64,000 nt of DNA, taken from NCBI GenBank assembly GCA_036136335.1, contig JAYZQT010000032.1, forward strand, positions 62,001 through 126,000, written 5' to 3'. This document shows positions 1 to 8,226 of this stretch, piece after piece. The first letter of the stretch is position 1. Every line of letters begins with the position of its first letter. Below the pieces are notes generated by a model that worked only from the letters and a program-made list of their open reading frames with translations, had not been told where the DNA came from and made no database searches. The stretch is from JAYZQT01 sp036136335. GTDB lineage: Bacteria > Pseudomonadota > Alphaproteobacteria > MPNO01 > UBA830. Position numbers and translations under genes: made by a program.

Positions 1-104
1 TAGGTTGAACGTCACCTCCACTGGCGTATTGCTTAATGTCATCCTGATTTCAAAACACGGAAATATTTTTAGGATTTACATTCATGTGACAGTCAGCCCA
101 GTGA

Positions 105-1373
105 TCAACGCGTGAATTTGCCGGCCAGAACATCGTTGGTAACATCGATACCCATCTTGCGCAGCAAAGCACTGTCTTCCTCGACTTTCTCCAGTTCCGG
201 CGCAAGCTTCACCGTGTCATGGGCATACGTCCTTATCAGACCATCGGCGCGTTGTGCCGGCGGGATTGGGTCTGCGCCATCTTCAACATCGCGAATTCCG
301 CGTTTAACCAACTGCCGGAACATGCTCACTCCCGCGTCGGTGGAGCCAAGGTGTTCGCGTGCATGAATTGCTGTCGCGCCGATGCTTACCTGTGCATCAT
401 AATCCCCCGGTAAAAGCTGACGCTCCCTGTAGGGTCGATCCGGCATTTGTCCGAAATCTGTGCCTGCAACGTATTTTTCGTGATTGGGCGGGTTGATCAG
501 GTCATAGTGATTATAGCCAATATTCATTGTCTGGGTATCGTCCACCGGCACCGCCCAAAGTGTCTGCATCGGACGTGAAAATGTCTTCGGTACGTCCCCG
601 GTCTCGAATGTCGGGGCAAGTTGATGCACATTTGGCATTATCATTTCAGTAGACCTAACCCAGACATTTTCTCCCATCCGCCTGACAGCTACATACATCA
701 TACCAAGTGGGTTTTTTACAAAGTTCAACTGAGGAATCACCCCGAATGACTCAGTGAAGTTGATGCTGTGAAGAAACGATGTATGCACCGGGTCCATTGC
801 GTTTTCTTTAACCTGGATCCAGTTGCACGGCAGTATGTTTCCGCCCCAGGGCTCCAGTCTGTACTCGTCCAGTTCGAACGTATCGTATACGGGAAACGGC
901 GGTTCTTCGGCTGGTGGACCCATGTAGGCAAATATCAAACCTTTAAAGGCTCGTACCGGGTATGCCCCGTGCCAAAGGCGATCTTTCAGTGTGCTTTCCT
1001 CGGGTTCGCCGGGGGTCTCAAGGATTTTACCGTCAACATCAAAGACCCAGCCATGGTAACAGCACATGATGCCTCGTTCCTGTATGATTCCGAACTCCAG
1101 CGAGGTGCCACGATGGGGACAGTTCAGCGTGACCAGGCCGACACGGCCTGATCTGTCTCTAAATAAAACAAGGTCTTCCCCGAGGATCCGGAGACGAATG
1201 GGAACATCCTGTAGGGCATTATCAAAGGCCACTGGATGCCAGAAACGACGCAGATACTCCCCTCCCGGCGTTCCTGGCCCAACCTCGGTAAGTTTCTGGT
1301 CAATCTGTGGTTTGGCAAGTGCGCCGTAGTAACCCGAATATTTACTGCGAAGAAATGTTGCGCGTTCGGTCAT
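105..1373 (-). CDS. Rieske non-haem iron aromatic ring-hydroxylating oxygenase, alpha subunit
   Basis: This is a 422-residue oxygenase component that would hydroxylate an aromatic or related substrate in the cytoplasm using electrons from a separate reductase. The Rieske [2Fe-2S] ligands are visible as C85-x-H87 and C104-x2-H107. The mononuclear iron site follows as NAMDPVHTSFLH, with N191, D194, H197 and H202. Length and layout resemble the single-subunit phthalate or phenoxybenzoate dioxygenase group. No ferredoxin or reductase gene is adjacent, so its electron donor must be encoded elsewhere. It diverges from the Rid-family gene across about 97 bp. The substrate cannot be told from sequence. 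Confidence 0.93.
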   Translation of the reverse strand: MTERATFLRSKYSGYYGALAKPQIDQKLTEVGPGTPGGEYLRRFWHPVAFDNALQDVPIRLRILGEDLVLFRDRSGRVGLVTLNCPHRGTSLEFGIIQERGIMCCYHGWVFDVDGKILETPGEPEESTLKDRLWHGAYPVRAFKGLIFAYMGPPAEEPPFPVYDTFELDEYRLEPWGGNILPCNWIQVKENAMDPVHTSFLHSINFTESFGVIPQLNFVKNPLGMMYVAVRRMGENVWVRSTEMIMPNVHQLAPTFETGDVPKTFSRPMQTLWAVPVDDTQTMNIGYNHYDLINPPNHEKYVAGTDFGQMPDRPYRERQLLPGDYDAQVSIGATAIHAREHLGSTDAGVSMFRQLVKRGIRDVEDGADPIPPAQRADGLIRTYAHDTVKLAPELEKVEEDSALLRKMGIDVTNDVLAGKFTR

Positions 1374-1470
1374 AGCTTTCTCCTGCCGAGGGCAAAAATC
1401 CGTTTTGCGGCTTGGAATTTGATACCGCGTGTGCTGTTATTTCAAACCTTAAATATATCATTGGGGAATT

Positions 1471-1875
1471 ATGATGACAAAACGCCAATACATTAATCCC
1501 AAAGGCGTCGCAGCCCCTCCCGGTAATTTTTCCTGGGTCGTCTCATCAGAAAGAACCCTTTATCTCGCGGGTCAGGTGGGCATAGACCAGAGTGGCCAAA
1601 CTGTTGATCCCAACGACGCGGGGGCTCAGGTAAAACAGGCTTTATATAATATCGATGCGACACTGCGCGAACTCGGCGGAACGTTGGACAATATTGTGAG
1701 AACAACGACATACGTCGTGGGAAAGGAAAATCTTGACAGTGCCCGCGCCGGCCGGAAAGCTATAATGGATGAGGGTTTGATGACAAACAAACCGGCCAAC
1801 ACACTGGTCGTTGTCTCGGGGCTTGCAAGTGACGACTGGCTCGTGGAGATCGAGACCACCGCAGTACTTGATTAA
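1471..1875 (+). CDS. Rid (YjgF/YER057c/UK114) family protein lacking the catalytic arginine
   Basis: This is a 134-residue single-domain Rid-fold protein. RidA members hydrolyse reactive enamine or imine intermediates as trimers. The C-terminal half keeps the family pattern, including a Glu (E127) near the end. The arginine that binds the substrate carboxylate in RidA is Asn here (N110, in KPANTLVVV). That places it with the Rid subgroups of unproven function rather than with true RidA. Two adjacent ATGs (1471 and 1474) follow a purine-rich GGGGAA, and either could be used. The hydrolase and SDR-like genes follow on the same strand, so a small catabolic operon is likely. Confidence 0.88.
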   Translation: MMTKRQYINPKGVAAPPGNFSWVVSSERTLYLAGQVGIDQSGQTVDPNDAGAQVKQALYNIDATLRELGGTLDNIVRTTTYVVGKENLDSARAGRKAIMDEGLMTNKPANTLVVVSGLASDDWLVEIETTAVLD

Positions 1876-1957
1876 CAGTTAGGGAATTAACAAACTAACC
1901 TTTGCGTGCTGCCCGTCCTGATAAAGGCCGGTCGCAGCTTTGCGGAGGACATTTACG

Positions 1958-2842
1958 TTGTCTGGAGTAAGACCGTTGGCGGTACCGATATTTCGAGAGT
2001 TTGACCAGGATGCCCTTGACCGTGAATACAATAATCGCGGCAAAATCACCAATACAGTTCACAAGACGTATCAGACAGAAGGATCCAACCGGGCGAAGGC
2101 CTCGTTCAGGACACGTATGGATGTTCCCTACGGGACCAGGCCAGAAGAGCTGGTTGATTTGTATTTACCAGACGTTAGCGGCCCCGTTCCTGTACATCTG
2201 TTTTTCCACGGCGGTTATTGGATATCTAATAAGAAAGATGATTTTGGGTTTGCCGCTCTGCCATTTGTTGACCACGGTGTTGCCGTCTTGATCGTAGAGT
2301 ACGGATTAATACCGGCGGTCACGATGGCGGAATTGATTCGCCAATGTCGCGCGGCTCTGGCGTGGGCGTGGAAAAATGCTTCCAGTTTTGGTGGCGACCC
2401 CGACAACATCACCCTTTCTGGCCATTCAGCAGGTGCGCACATAGCCGCAATGTTGTTGGCGACAAATTGGCCTGATTTTGATTCGTCAATGCCCGTTGAC
2501 CCAATAAAGGCATGTTGCGGAATAAGTGGCGTTTACGACCTTGAACCAATAAGATTATCTTTCCTTAACGAGGATCTCGGCCTAACTCCGGAGGTCGCCA
2601 GAAATTTTTCTCCCGTATTGCGTGAGCCTGGGGTGCGGGCTCCGTTTCTTTTGCCTGTGGGTGGGGACGAGGGCCCGGAATACATTCGACAAAGCGAGGA
2701 AATGGCCGCAGCCTGGTTGGGGAGGGGGGTTGAATCCAAAGTGTGGGTGATGCCCTCTCACAATCATTTTGATACAATTAATCAATACCTGAAAACTGAT
2801 AGTGAATTGTCAGTGGCCGTTCGTGAACAGATGGGCCTGTGA
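1958..2842 (+). CDS. Alpha/beta hydrolase, arylformamidase (kynurenine formamidase)-like
   Basis: This is a 294-residue cytosolic alpha/beta-hydrolase. It shows the oxyanion-hole motif HGGYW (residues 84-88) and the nucleophile elbow GHSAGAH with Ser157. A late acid region (GGDEGPEY) and the catalytic His in SHNHFD complete the triad. HGGYW plus GHSAG is the arrangement of kynurenine-formamidase-like and carboxylesterase enzymes. I chose the TTG at 1958 because GGAGG at 1944-1948 lies 9 nt upstream. A TTG at 1940 would place that ribosome-binding site inside the gene. The neighbouring Rid and SDR-like genes suggest hydrolysis of an N-formyl, amide or ester intermediate, which is inference. 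Confidence 0.88.
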   Translation: MSGVRPLAVPIFREFDQDALDREYNNRGKITNTVHKTYQTEGSNRAKASFRTRMDVPYGTRPEELVDLYLPDVSGPVPVHLFFHGGYWISNKKDDFGFAALPFVDHGVAVLIVEYGLIPAVTMAELIRQCRAALAWAWKNASSFGGDPDNITLSGHSAGAHIAAMLLATNWPDFDSSMPVDPIKACCGISGVYDLEPIRLSFLNEDLGLTPEVARNFSPVLREPGVRAPFLLPVGGDEGPEYIRQSEEMAAAWLGRGVESKVWVMPSHNHFDTINQYLKTDSELSVAVREQMGL

Positions 2843-2970
2843 GTGGCCCGGTGTTGATCGTTAACGAATAGACTGATTGCTATTTGTTTCGTTGGAGATA
2901 CAAGTCCGAATTGGAAACAAAAAAACGCACAAATCTAATAAATTAAACTCAAATTTGAAACGGCAAGCAA

Positions 2971-3750
2971 ATGGATCTCGGTATTAAGGGCAGAGTTGCC
3001 CTGCTGACAGGCGCCAGCAGAGGGTTGGGTTACGCCTGCGCGGAAGCGTTGGCAGATGAAGGTGTAAGAGTCGCAATATGCGGTCGTGACCCTGATCGCA
3101 TAGAAGCAGCGGCCAGACGCATCTCAGATGATACCGGTGGAGAGGTGGTGCCGTTCGTCGCTGATGTTTCGAACGCAGAGGAAATAGACAGATTGCTAGA
3201 GGAAGTTGTGCGCGACCTGGGCGGTATTGATATCCTGCTTGCCAACAATGGAGGTCCGCCGCGAGGTGCGTTTGAAACGCTAAATGACGCGGTATGGCAG
3301 GAGGGGTTTGAAATCACGATGATGTCTACCGTGAGGCTTGTTCGTGGTGTCCTTCCCGCGATGAAAGAAAACAAATGGGGGAGAGTGTTAACCATTGTTT
3401 CGTCATCGGTGCGTCAACCGGTAGATAGTCTGGAACTGTCTAACAGCCTGAGGCCGGGTATTGTTGGTTTGTTTAAATCTCTTTCGGTGACGATGGGAAA
3501 AAACAACATTTTGTTTAACTGCATTGCTCCGGGGCGAATTATGACGAAGCGTTTTCTGCAAGGAGCCAAAAACGCTAATTTGACTGAGGACCAGTACGCT
3601 GAAAAACATATAAAAACGATCCCATTGGGGCGCATTGGAAAACCCGAAGAGTTCGCAAGTGTTGTTGCCTTTCTTGCCTCGGAACGGGCCTCCTATATCA
3701 ATGGCGCTACAATTATAGTGGACGGCGGCATGATCCGCTCGCTCCACTAG
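2971..3750 (+). CDS. SDR-like protein (FabG-related) with a degenerate catalytic tetrad
   Basis: This is a 259-residue Rossmann-fold protein of short-chain dehydrogenase type. The N-terminal cofactor motif TGASRGLG (residues 13-20) is normal. The usual NNAG is NNGG (92-95). Aligned on the FabG in this window (N111, S139, Y152, K156), the catalytic Asn-Ser-Tyr-Lys reads Thr-Ser144-Ser157-Arg161, so the YxxxK pair is gone. A BKR-like SDR subgroup without the tetrad is known, so this is probably an inherited family trait rather than decay. The frame is intact and ends in a normal SDR tail (INGATIIVDGG). It may bind NAD(P)(H), but ordinary ketoreductase activity is doubtful. Confidence 0.87.
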   Translation: MDLGIKGRVALLTGASRGLGYACAEALADEGVRVAICGRDPDRIEAAARRISDDTGGEVVPFVADVSNAEEIDRLLEEVVRDLGGIDILLANNGGPPRGAFETLNDAVWQEGFEITMMSTVRLVRGVLPAMKENKWGRVLTIVSSSVRQPVDSLELSNSLRPGIVGLFKSLSVTMGKNNILFNCIAPGRIMTKRFLQGAKNANLTEDQYAEKHIKTIPLGRIGKPEEFASVVAFLASERASYINGATIIVDGGMIRSLH

Positions 3751-4009
3751 GCTAATCTTCACAAACAAGACGTTCGCTTGAACTTTGTACTGAAAAATTT
3801 ACAACGCTGTTTGCTTTCACACGTAATTCCTTCTTTCCTCTGATCAAATCATCCGTTCTGGGCATGCAGTGAATGCGACTTGCAATGAAGGAAAACCACT
3901 TCAGTGGATATTGCTTACTTCGTTTTTCACCAACGCCGGGCAAGGGTAACAGGCAAGAGTTTCGGCTCGGTAGTGCAGTACCCATGGGCCCGTATCGAAT
4001 TCATTTAAA

Positions 4010-5488
4010 TTATTTCAAAAGGTAGCCAAACTTCGCCTGCGCCTCCCGTAACACCTCGGGACTGGGAGCGTTAACAGGTGCATAATCGTCTTTCCAGTGA
4101 AACGGTTTGCACGCGTCGATGATGGCACGACTATTCGTAATATCGCCCGACGCTTTCTGTTCCGGCGTAAGACGGGGGTCTGCTGGAGACGTCCACGCCC
4201 CCTTGACGATATCGATCGTAGTCGCCGGATCACACCGTGTACACATTGCCCAAATAAGTTCCTCCAGATCGGTCACGTCAATATCGTCGTCAACCACAAT
4301 GATGAAACGGTTTGCATAGTTCGCCGCCTGACACTGTGCTGCGATATGCCCAGCCTGTTTTGAATGTCCGGGATAGCGTTGCTTTATCGAAACGCCATGC
4401 AGAAGTCGCGAGGCACCTATTTCGTGGCACCAGACACCCGTGACATCTGGAACTCCTGCATCCGCAAGGTTCTGTTTCAGCATTGCCGAGCGCAGTACGG
4501 CACGATATCGAGCCATTTCGTCAGACCCTTGGCCCATCGGCGGAACGCCCAGAATTATTGGGTCGTTCCGGTGGTAAATTGCCTCCACTTCGAGCACTGG
4601 TTCCGGGTGCTGTCCGCTGGCGTAGTAGCCAGTCCATTCGCCAAATGGCCCCTCGTCTTTCACCCTGTCCGGATGAAGGTGTCCTTCAAGCACAATCTCG
4701 GCGTTCGCCGGGAATGGAAGTCCAGTGATATCGCCGACAACGCATTCGACCGCCTTGTTACGAATGCCCCCTACTATGTCGAGTTCGAAAGTGCCATAGG
4801 GTGCTTCGGCCCCGCCATTAAAGAAGGCAATTGGCTCACCCCCCACGACCATGACTACGGGGCAGGGCTCGCCTTTGTCCCAGTATTTATTGCGGTGCAC
4901 GTAGCCATGCTTCCCCGTAACCATGAAACAGCCGACGGATCTGGAATCATGAACCATCGCCCGGTAAGCACCACAGTTCAGCCATCCCTCATCCGGATCG
5001 CGGGTTACGGTGTAGGTTCCGGTTCCCAGATATCGGCCCCCATCCTCGGGATGCCACATCGGTGTCGGGAATTTCATAAGGTCTATGTCGTCGCCAGTGA
5101 GGATGTTCTCGAATACGGAGCCATTTTTCACTATTTTATACGGGATCGTTTTTCGCTCCTTGACGAAAGACTCAAAGCAACCTTCTGATAACTCCTGTTT
5201 CGTCAGGTGGTCCGGGAAGCCAAGTGTCATGTTTCGCCGGGACCCTCCAAACACATTGATCAAGACGCGATACCCGTCAGGAGACCCGGGAACCTTGTCG
5301 AACAGAACAGCTGGTCCGTCATCCTCCCGGATAACCACCTCGGCGGCGAGCCCTATATCCCGTTCCCAGCTGGCGCCCTCGACCCGCTTCAATTCGCCCA
5401 GTCGGTCCGCCTGTTCGATCCAATCGCGCAGGTCTTCATAAGTAAACTGTTGTGCCGTATTCGGGCGGGCTTCCGATATAGAGTTCAT
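4010..5488 (-). CDS. UbiD-family prenylated-FMN decarboxylase (paralogue 1)
   Basis: This is a 492-residue UbiD-family enzyme. The family uses prenylated FMN to decarboxylate or carboxylate aromatic and alpha,beta-unsaturated acids reversibly. The active-site triad of fungal Fdc1 (Arg-Glu-Glu) is present: R176 in NCGAYRAMVHD, and E279 and E284 in DEGPFGEWTGYY. It is the last gene of a minus-strand operon that also encodes a second UbiD paralogue, a zinc-ribbon peptide and a PhyH-type dioxygenase. No UbiX-like prenyltransferase is visible in the window, so prFMN would come from elsewhere. The substrate is unknown. An aromatic acid would fit the oxygenases nearby. Confidence 0.93.
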   Translation of the reverse strand: MNSISEARPNTAQQFTYEDLRDWIEQADRLGELKRVEGASWERDIGLAAEVVIREDDGPAVLFDKVPGSPDGYRVLINVFGGSRRNMTLGFPDHLTKQELSEGCFESFVKERKTIPYKIVKNGSVFENILTGDDIDLMKFPTPMWHPEDGGRYLGTGTYTVTRDPDEGWLNCGAYRAMVHDSRSVGCFMVTGKHGYVHRNKYWDKGEPCPVVMVVGGEPIAFFNGGAEAPYGTFELDIVGGIRNKAVECVVGDITGLPFPANAEIVLEGHLHPDRVKDEGPFGEWTGYYASGQHPEPVLEVEAIYHRNDPIILGVPPMGQGSDEMARYRAVLRSAMLKQNLADAGVPDVTGVWCHEIGASRLLHGVSIKQRYPGHSKQAGHIAAQCQAANYANRFIIVVDDDIDVTDLEELIWAMCTRCDPATTIDIVKGAWTSPADPRLTPEQKASGDITNSRAIIDACKPFHWKDDYAPVNAPSPEVLREAQAKFGYLLK

Positions 5489-5575
5489 ATACTATTCCGT
5501 TTGAAAGTAAGACCCTGCAAAGACCATCATGACAATAGAGGGTTTGTAGGTACACGGGAATGGCAGAGCAGTGTT

Positions 5576-5752
5576 CTAATTGTCGACTAGGGTTTTTGCA
5601 TCCATTGGAAGGAATGTATTTCGGCATCCCGGACAGATCATGCTCACAGTCGCCATTTTAACCAGGGCGGGAGAAACATGAAACCAGTGATCGCATTCGG
5701 CGCACTGCGCCCAGGTAGTATTGCCGGATTTCTCAAAAGGAGCGTCGGTCAT
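5576..5752 (-). CDS. 58-residue zinc-ribbon protein between two UbiD genes
   Basis: This small protein has two CxxC pairs, C17-x2-C20 and C40-x2-C43, separated by 19 residues that include two histidines (H22 and H25). It is therefore a probable single zinc ribbon. The ATG at 5752 overlaps the stop of the upstream UbiD gene as TGATG, a hallmark of translational coupling. Small zinc-ribbon D subunits (VdcD or BsdD) accompany UbiD-type hydroxyarylic acid decarboxylases, and this may be a distant functional equivalent. I do not see direct similarity to them beyond the Cys pattern. A TTG at 5764 would add four residues but is less likely. Confidence 0.75.
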   Translation of the reverse strand: MTDAPFEKSGNTTWAQCAECDHWFHVSPALVKMATVSMICPGCRNTFLPMDAKTLVDN

Positions 5753-7164
5753 CAGCTCGGCCAACCTGACATGTCTATGCCCTCGAGAATTGAATTGGCG
5801 GTCGCCAACGCTTCTCGCGACACCCGGTTCCGCGGGGCAACTGGTTTCGGGCGTCCGGGCCCGTTAGCCGGGGGCAATGTTGCGTCTATGGCCGCCTTTG
5901 TAATGGTTTTTCCGTCTGCCGGGGCTGAAGGATCGAGCGGTGCGGAGGTGAGCCCGTCCAGTAATATCATGTCGCGTCGCCACTGCACGCGAGTGGCGAT
6001 GGCCCACATGGTTTGACGATCATCAAAAATATCGATGTCGTCGTCAAATGCGTACACGGCTTTCAGACGCCGGAAAGAAATTGCAGCCATCATGGCATCC
6101 CGAACTTCACCCGGGCGTGGGTCTTTGAACTGCAGATATGCATGAAAGCGGCGGCCCGAAAACGGAACATGAACGTTGATGAGAGACGGTGAAACTTGTC
6201 GCGACAGCGAGTATACGAAGCCTTCCATTGCCATGTTGTCAGGCACCAGATGGTCCGGCAGCCCAGACCCGCAATCGTGATAGATGGCGTCGTGCCGCCG
6301 GGTTATGCATGTCACTTCTACGACAGGGTTTGGAATTTGTGGTCCCTGATAGCCTGAAAATTCGGCAAAAGGACCTTCGGCCTCAATCCTCCCGGGCGGC
6401 AGAAAGCCCTCTATGACAATTTCTGCATCTGCCGGAACCATTATTTTATCACCATGCGTGACGGATGGTATAAGCCTCAAGGCCTCTCCCATCGCACCCC
6501 CGGCGACCGTCCAGTGGCTTTCCGGATATCCCAGCTTGGACTGAGCACCCATTTCTACAGCTGGGTGGTGTCCTATCCAGATCGCAATGGGGCACGCCTC
6601 GCCTTTTGACCAGAATTTTCCCAAGTTGATCATGTTGTGGGAGGTATCCAGCATATAGCAGCCCATCAGATGCCTGTCGCGGATCCAGAACCGCTGAATA
6701 CCCATGTTGTCGATACCGGTGTCTGGATCATAGGTAACGGCATGTCCGCAGGTAACGTAATGGCCGGCGTCACCCTCATGTTGGTGTAGTGCAGGAATCT
6801 CGAAAAGGTCAGCGGCCTCTCCCGCCAAAGTGATCTCGCGCACCGGCGCTTCGTCCGGCTTGATTGTGATAGGGTCTATGGCTTTTGAGGAGATATTGGC
6901 GAGCGCGCGTGCCGAATTACGGTGATCATCAATCCCGAGTGCTTTTGCCGACAGTTCTCGGCTGGCGAACAGATTGGTTAGAACGGGCATCTCACTGATC
7001 CGGCCATCGGGAAGTTCAGGCTGGGTGATCATTATTGCCGGATTAGACCGTTTTGCGGCCATAACATGCTGTAGAGCGGTGATCTCCTGGACGACCGAAA
7101 TTGCCCCCTCCGGGCGGAAGATTGCGTTGTCAATTTCATTAAGGTACGTGCGAAGGTCTGTCAT
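5752..7164 (-). CDS. UbiD-family prenylated-FMN decarboxylase (paralogue 2)
   Basis: This is a second UbiD-family protein of 470 residues, clearly diverged from paralogue 1. The Arg-Glu-Glu triad is again intact: R158 in NMGIQRFWIRD, and E263 and E268 in AEGPFAEFSGYQ. Its start overlaps the stop of the PhyH-type gene by 4 nt (ATGA), and its stop overlaps the zinc-ribbon start. All four genes are thus probably on one message. The two UbiD proteins could act on different acids or form a hetero-oligomer with the small ribbon protein. Neither option can be chosen from sequence. Confidence 0.92.
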   Translation of the reverse strand: MTDLRTYLNEIDNAIFRPEGAISVVQEITALQHVMAAKRSNPAIMITQPELPDGRISEMPVLTNLFASRELSAKALGIDDHRNSARALANISSKAIDPITIKPDEAPVREITLAGEAADLFEIPALHQHEGDAGHYVTCGHAVTYDPDTGIDNMGIQRFWIRDRHLMGCYMLDTSHNMINLGKFWSKGEACPIAIWIGHHPAVEMGAQSKLGYPESHWTVAGGAMGEALRLIPSVTHGDKIMVPADAEIVIEGFLPPGRIEAEGPFAEFSGYQGPQIPNPVVEVTCITRRHDAIYHDCGSGLPDHLVPDNMAMEGFVYSLSRQVSPSLINVHVPFSGRRFHAYLQFKDPRPGEVRDAMMAAISFRRLKAVYAFDDDIDIFDDRQTMWAIATRVQWRRDMILLDGLTSAPLDPSAPADGKTITKAAIDATLPPANGPGRPKPVAPRNRVSREALATANSILEGIDMSGWPS

Positions 7165-7997
7165 TCAATGGTGGCTTTGCGTGTTGCTTCGGAAAGGTTT
7201 TCCGGGTCTATGTAACTGCGCCAGAACTTTTCATAATAATCGAGGTTTGCCGGGTCAAGATCGCGTTTCGGTACGGGGTCGCGCTTCCAGTATCCGTATT
7301 TGTCATTCCCGCGGACCAGAATGGCGGAGTTCAGTTGATTTGTGGGCTTGACGTGCGGCCCGCAGAAAACAAAAAGGATACCGATCCGTCGTCGATCGCT
7401 GAGGTTTGCTTCAGATGAATGGGCAAGGCGGAAATGATGGATTGTGCATTCACCCGGCTCTAGTTCGACGTCAATGGCCGTACTGGCGTCAAAGTCGTCT
7501 GTAATGCGCTGTCCACGGGAAAGCATATTGTTGGCTGCAAAGGTCTCCTCGTGGGCCATTTCTGGATTGCGGTGGCTGCCAGGCAGATATTTCAGGCAAC
7601 CGTTATCGGCATGACTGTCTGTGATGGCGATCCAGGCGCCCCACACGTCCATTGGATCATAGCCAAAATAGGTCGAATCCTGATGCCAGGTTACGAAGCT
7701 CGGATCATTTGCCTTCTTGGGCCAGATTGCGCAGGTTGTCATCAGAAGGTCCGGACCAAGCAAGTCCTCCATGGCGTCAAGCAGGTTTGGCGTGGTGCCG
7801 AGTTCAAACAACCACGGGAACAGGACATGTGGTTTTACTGAAAGAAGGTCAGGGACGTCCCGACCTTTCCGGTCTTCTACTTGCTCGTAGGATGTTCTGT
7901 ACTTGGCCGCGGAATCTGGATCCATTATCCGGACCGGAAATATGCATCCGTCCCGTTCAGACCTTGCTAGCTCCGCCTTTGTTAATACTTTCGGCAT
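7161..7997 (-). CDS. Phytanoyl-CoA dioxygenase (PhyH) family Fe(II)/2-oxoglutarate oxygenase
   Basis: This is a 278-residue PhyH-family oxygenase. The iron triad is visible as H105-x-D107 in WHQDSTYFGYD and H193 in RLAHSSEAN. An arginine cluster (DRRRIG) follows at about 201-204, where 2-oxoglutarate is usually bound. Members hydroxylate varied substrates, including CoA esters, ectoine and small acids, so the family name does not imply phytanoyl-CoA. It is the first gene of the minus-strand operon with the two UbiD genes. Hydroxylation before or after decarboxylation of the same compound is a reasonable guess. Confidence 0.88.
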   Translation of the reverse strand: MPKVLTKAELARSERDGCIFPVRIMDPDSAAKYRTSYEQVEDRKGRDVPDLLSVKPHVLFPWLFELGTTPNLLDAMEDLLGPDLLMTTCAIWPKKANDPSFVTWHQDSTYFGYDPMDVWGAWIAITDSHADNGCLKYLPGSHRNPEMAHEETFAANNMLSRGQRITDDFDASTAIDVELEPGECTIHHFRLAHSSEANLSDRRRIGILFVFCGPHVKPTNQLNSAILVRGNDKYGYWKRDPVPKRDLDPANLDYYEKFWRSYIDPENLSEATRKATIE

Positions 7998-8226
7998 GAA
8001 TGCACCGTTATTTGACGATTAAACTGAAGAATGGCGAACCGGGGTACCGGTGTCCAGCCATCACAAATAAATGTCCGCGCACCGTCTGTGGCTTTTTTCC
8101 AAACAAAAAACCAGGCGGCGAAAGATCATTCGAGAAGGGAAGTATTGTCGTTCCTCGTCTTCCAAATTTTTTAAGTGCGTTTTAATCTGCACACAATATC
8201 TTGTCCCGTCTTTAGCAACTGCGGCC

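Noticed and set aside
1..104. Possible small gene at the left edge
   Set aside because: The minus-strand ATG at 85 meets a stop after eleven codons and no other frame is convincing.
4364..5188. 274-codon open frame on the plus strand
   Set aside because: It lies wholly antisense to the first UbiD gene, whose family motifs are intact, and shows no recognisable domain.
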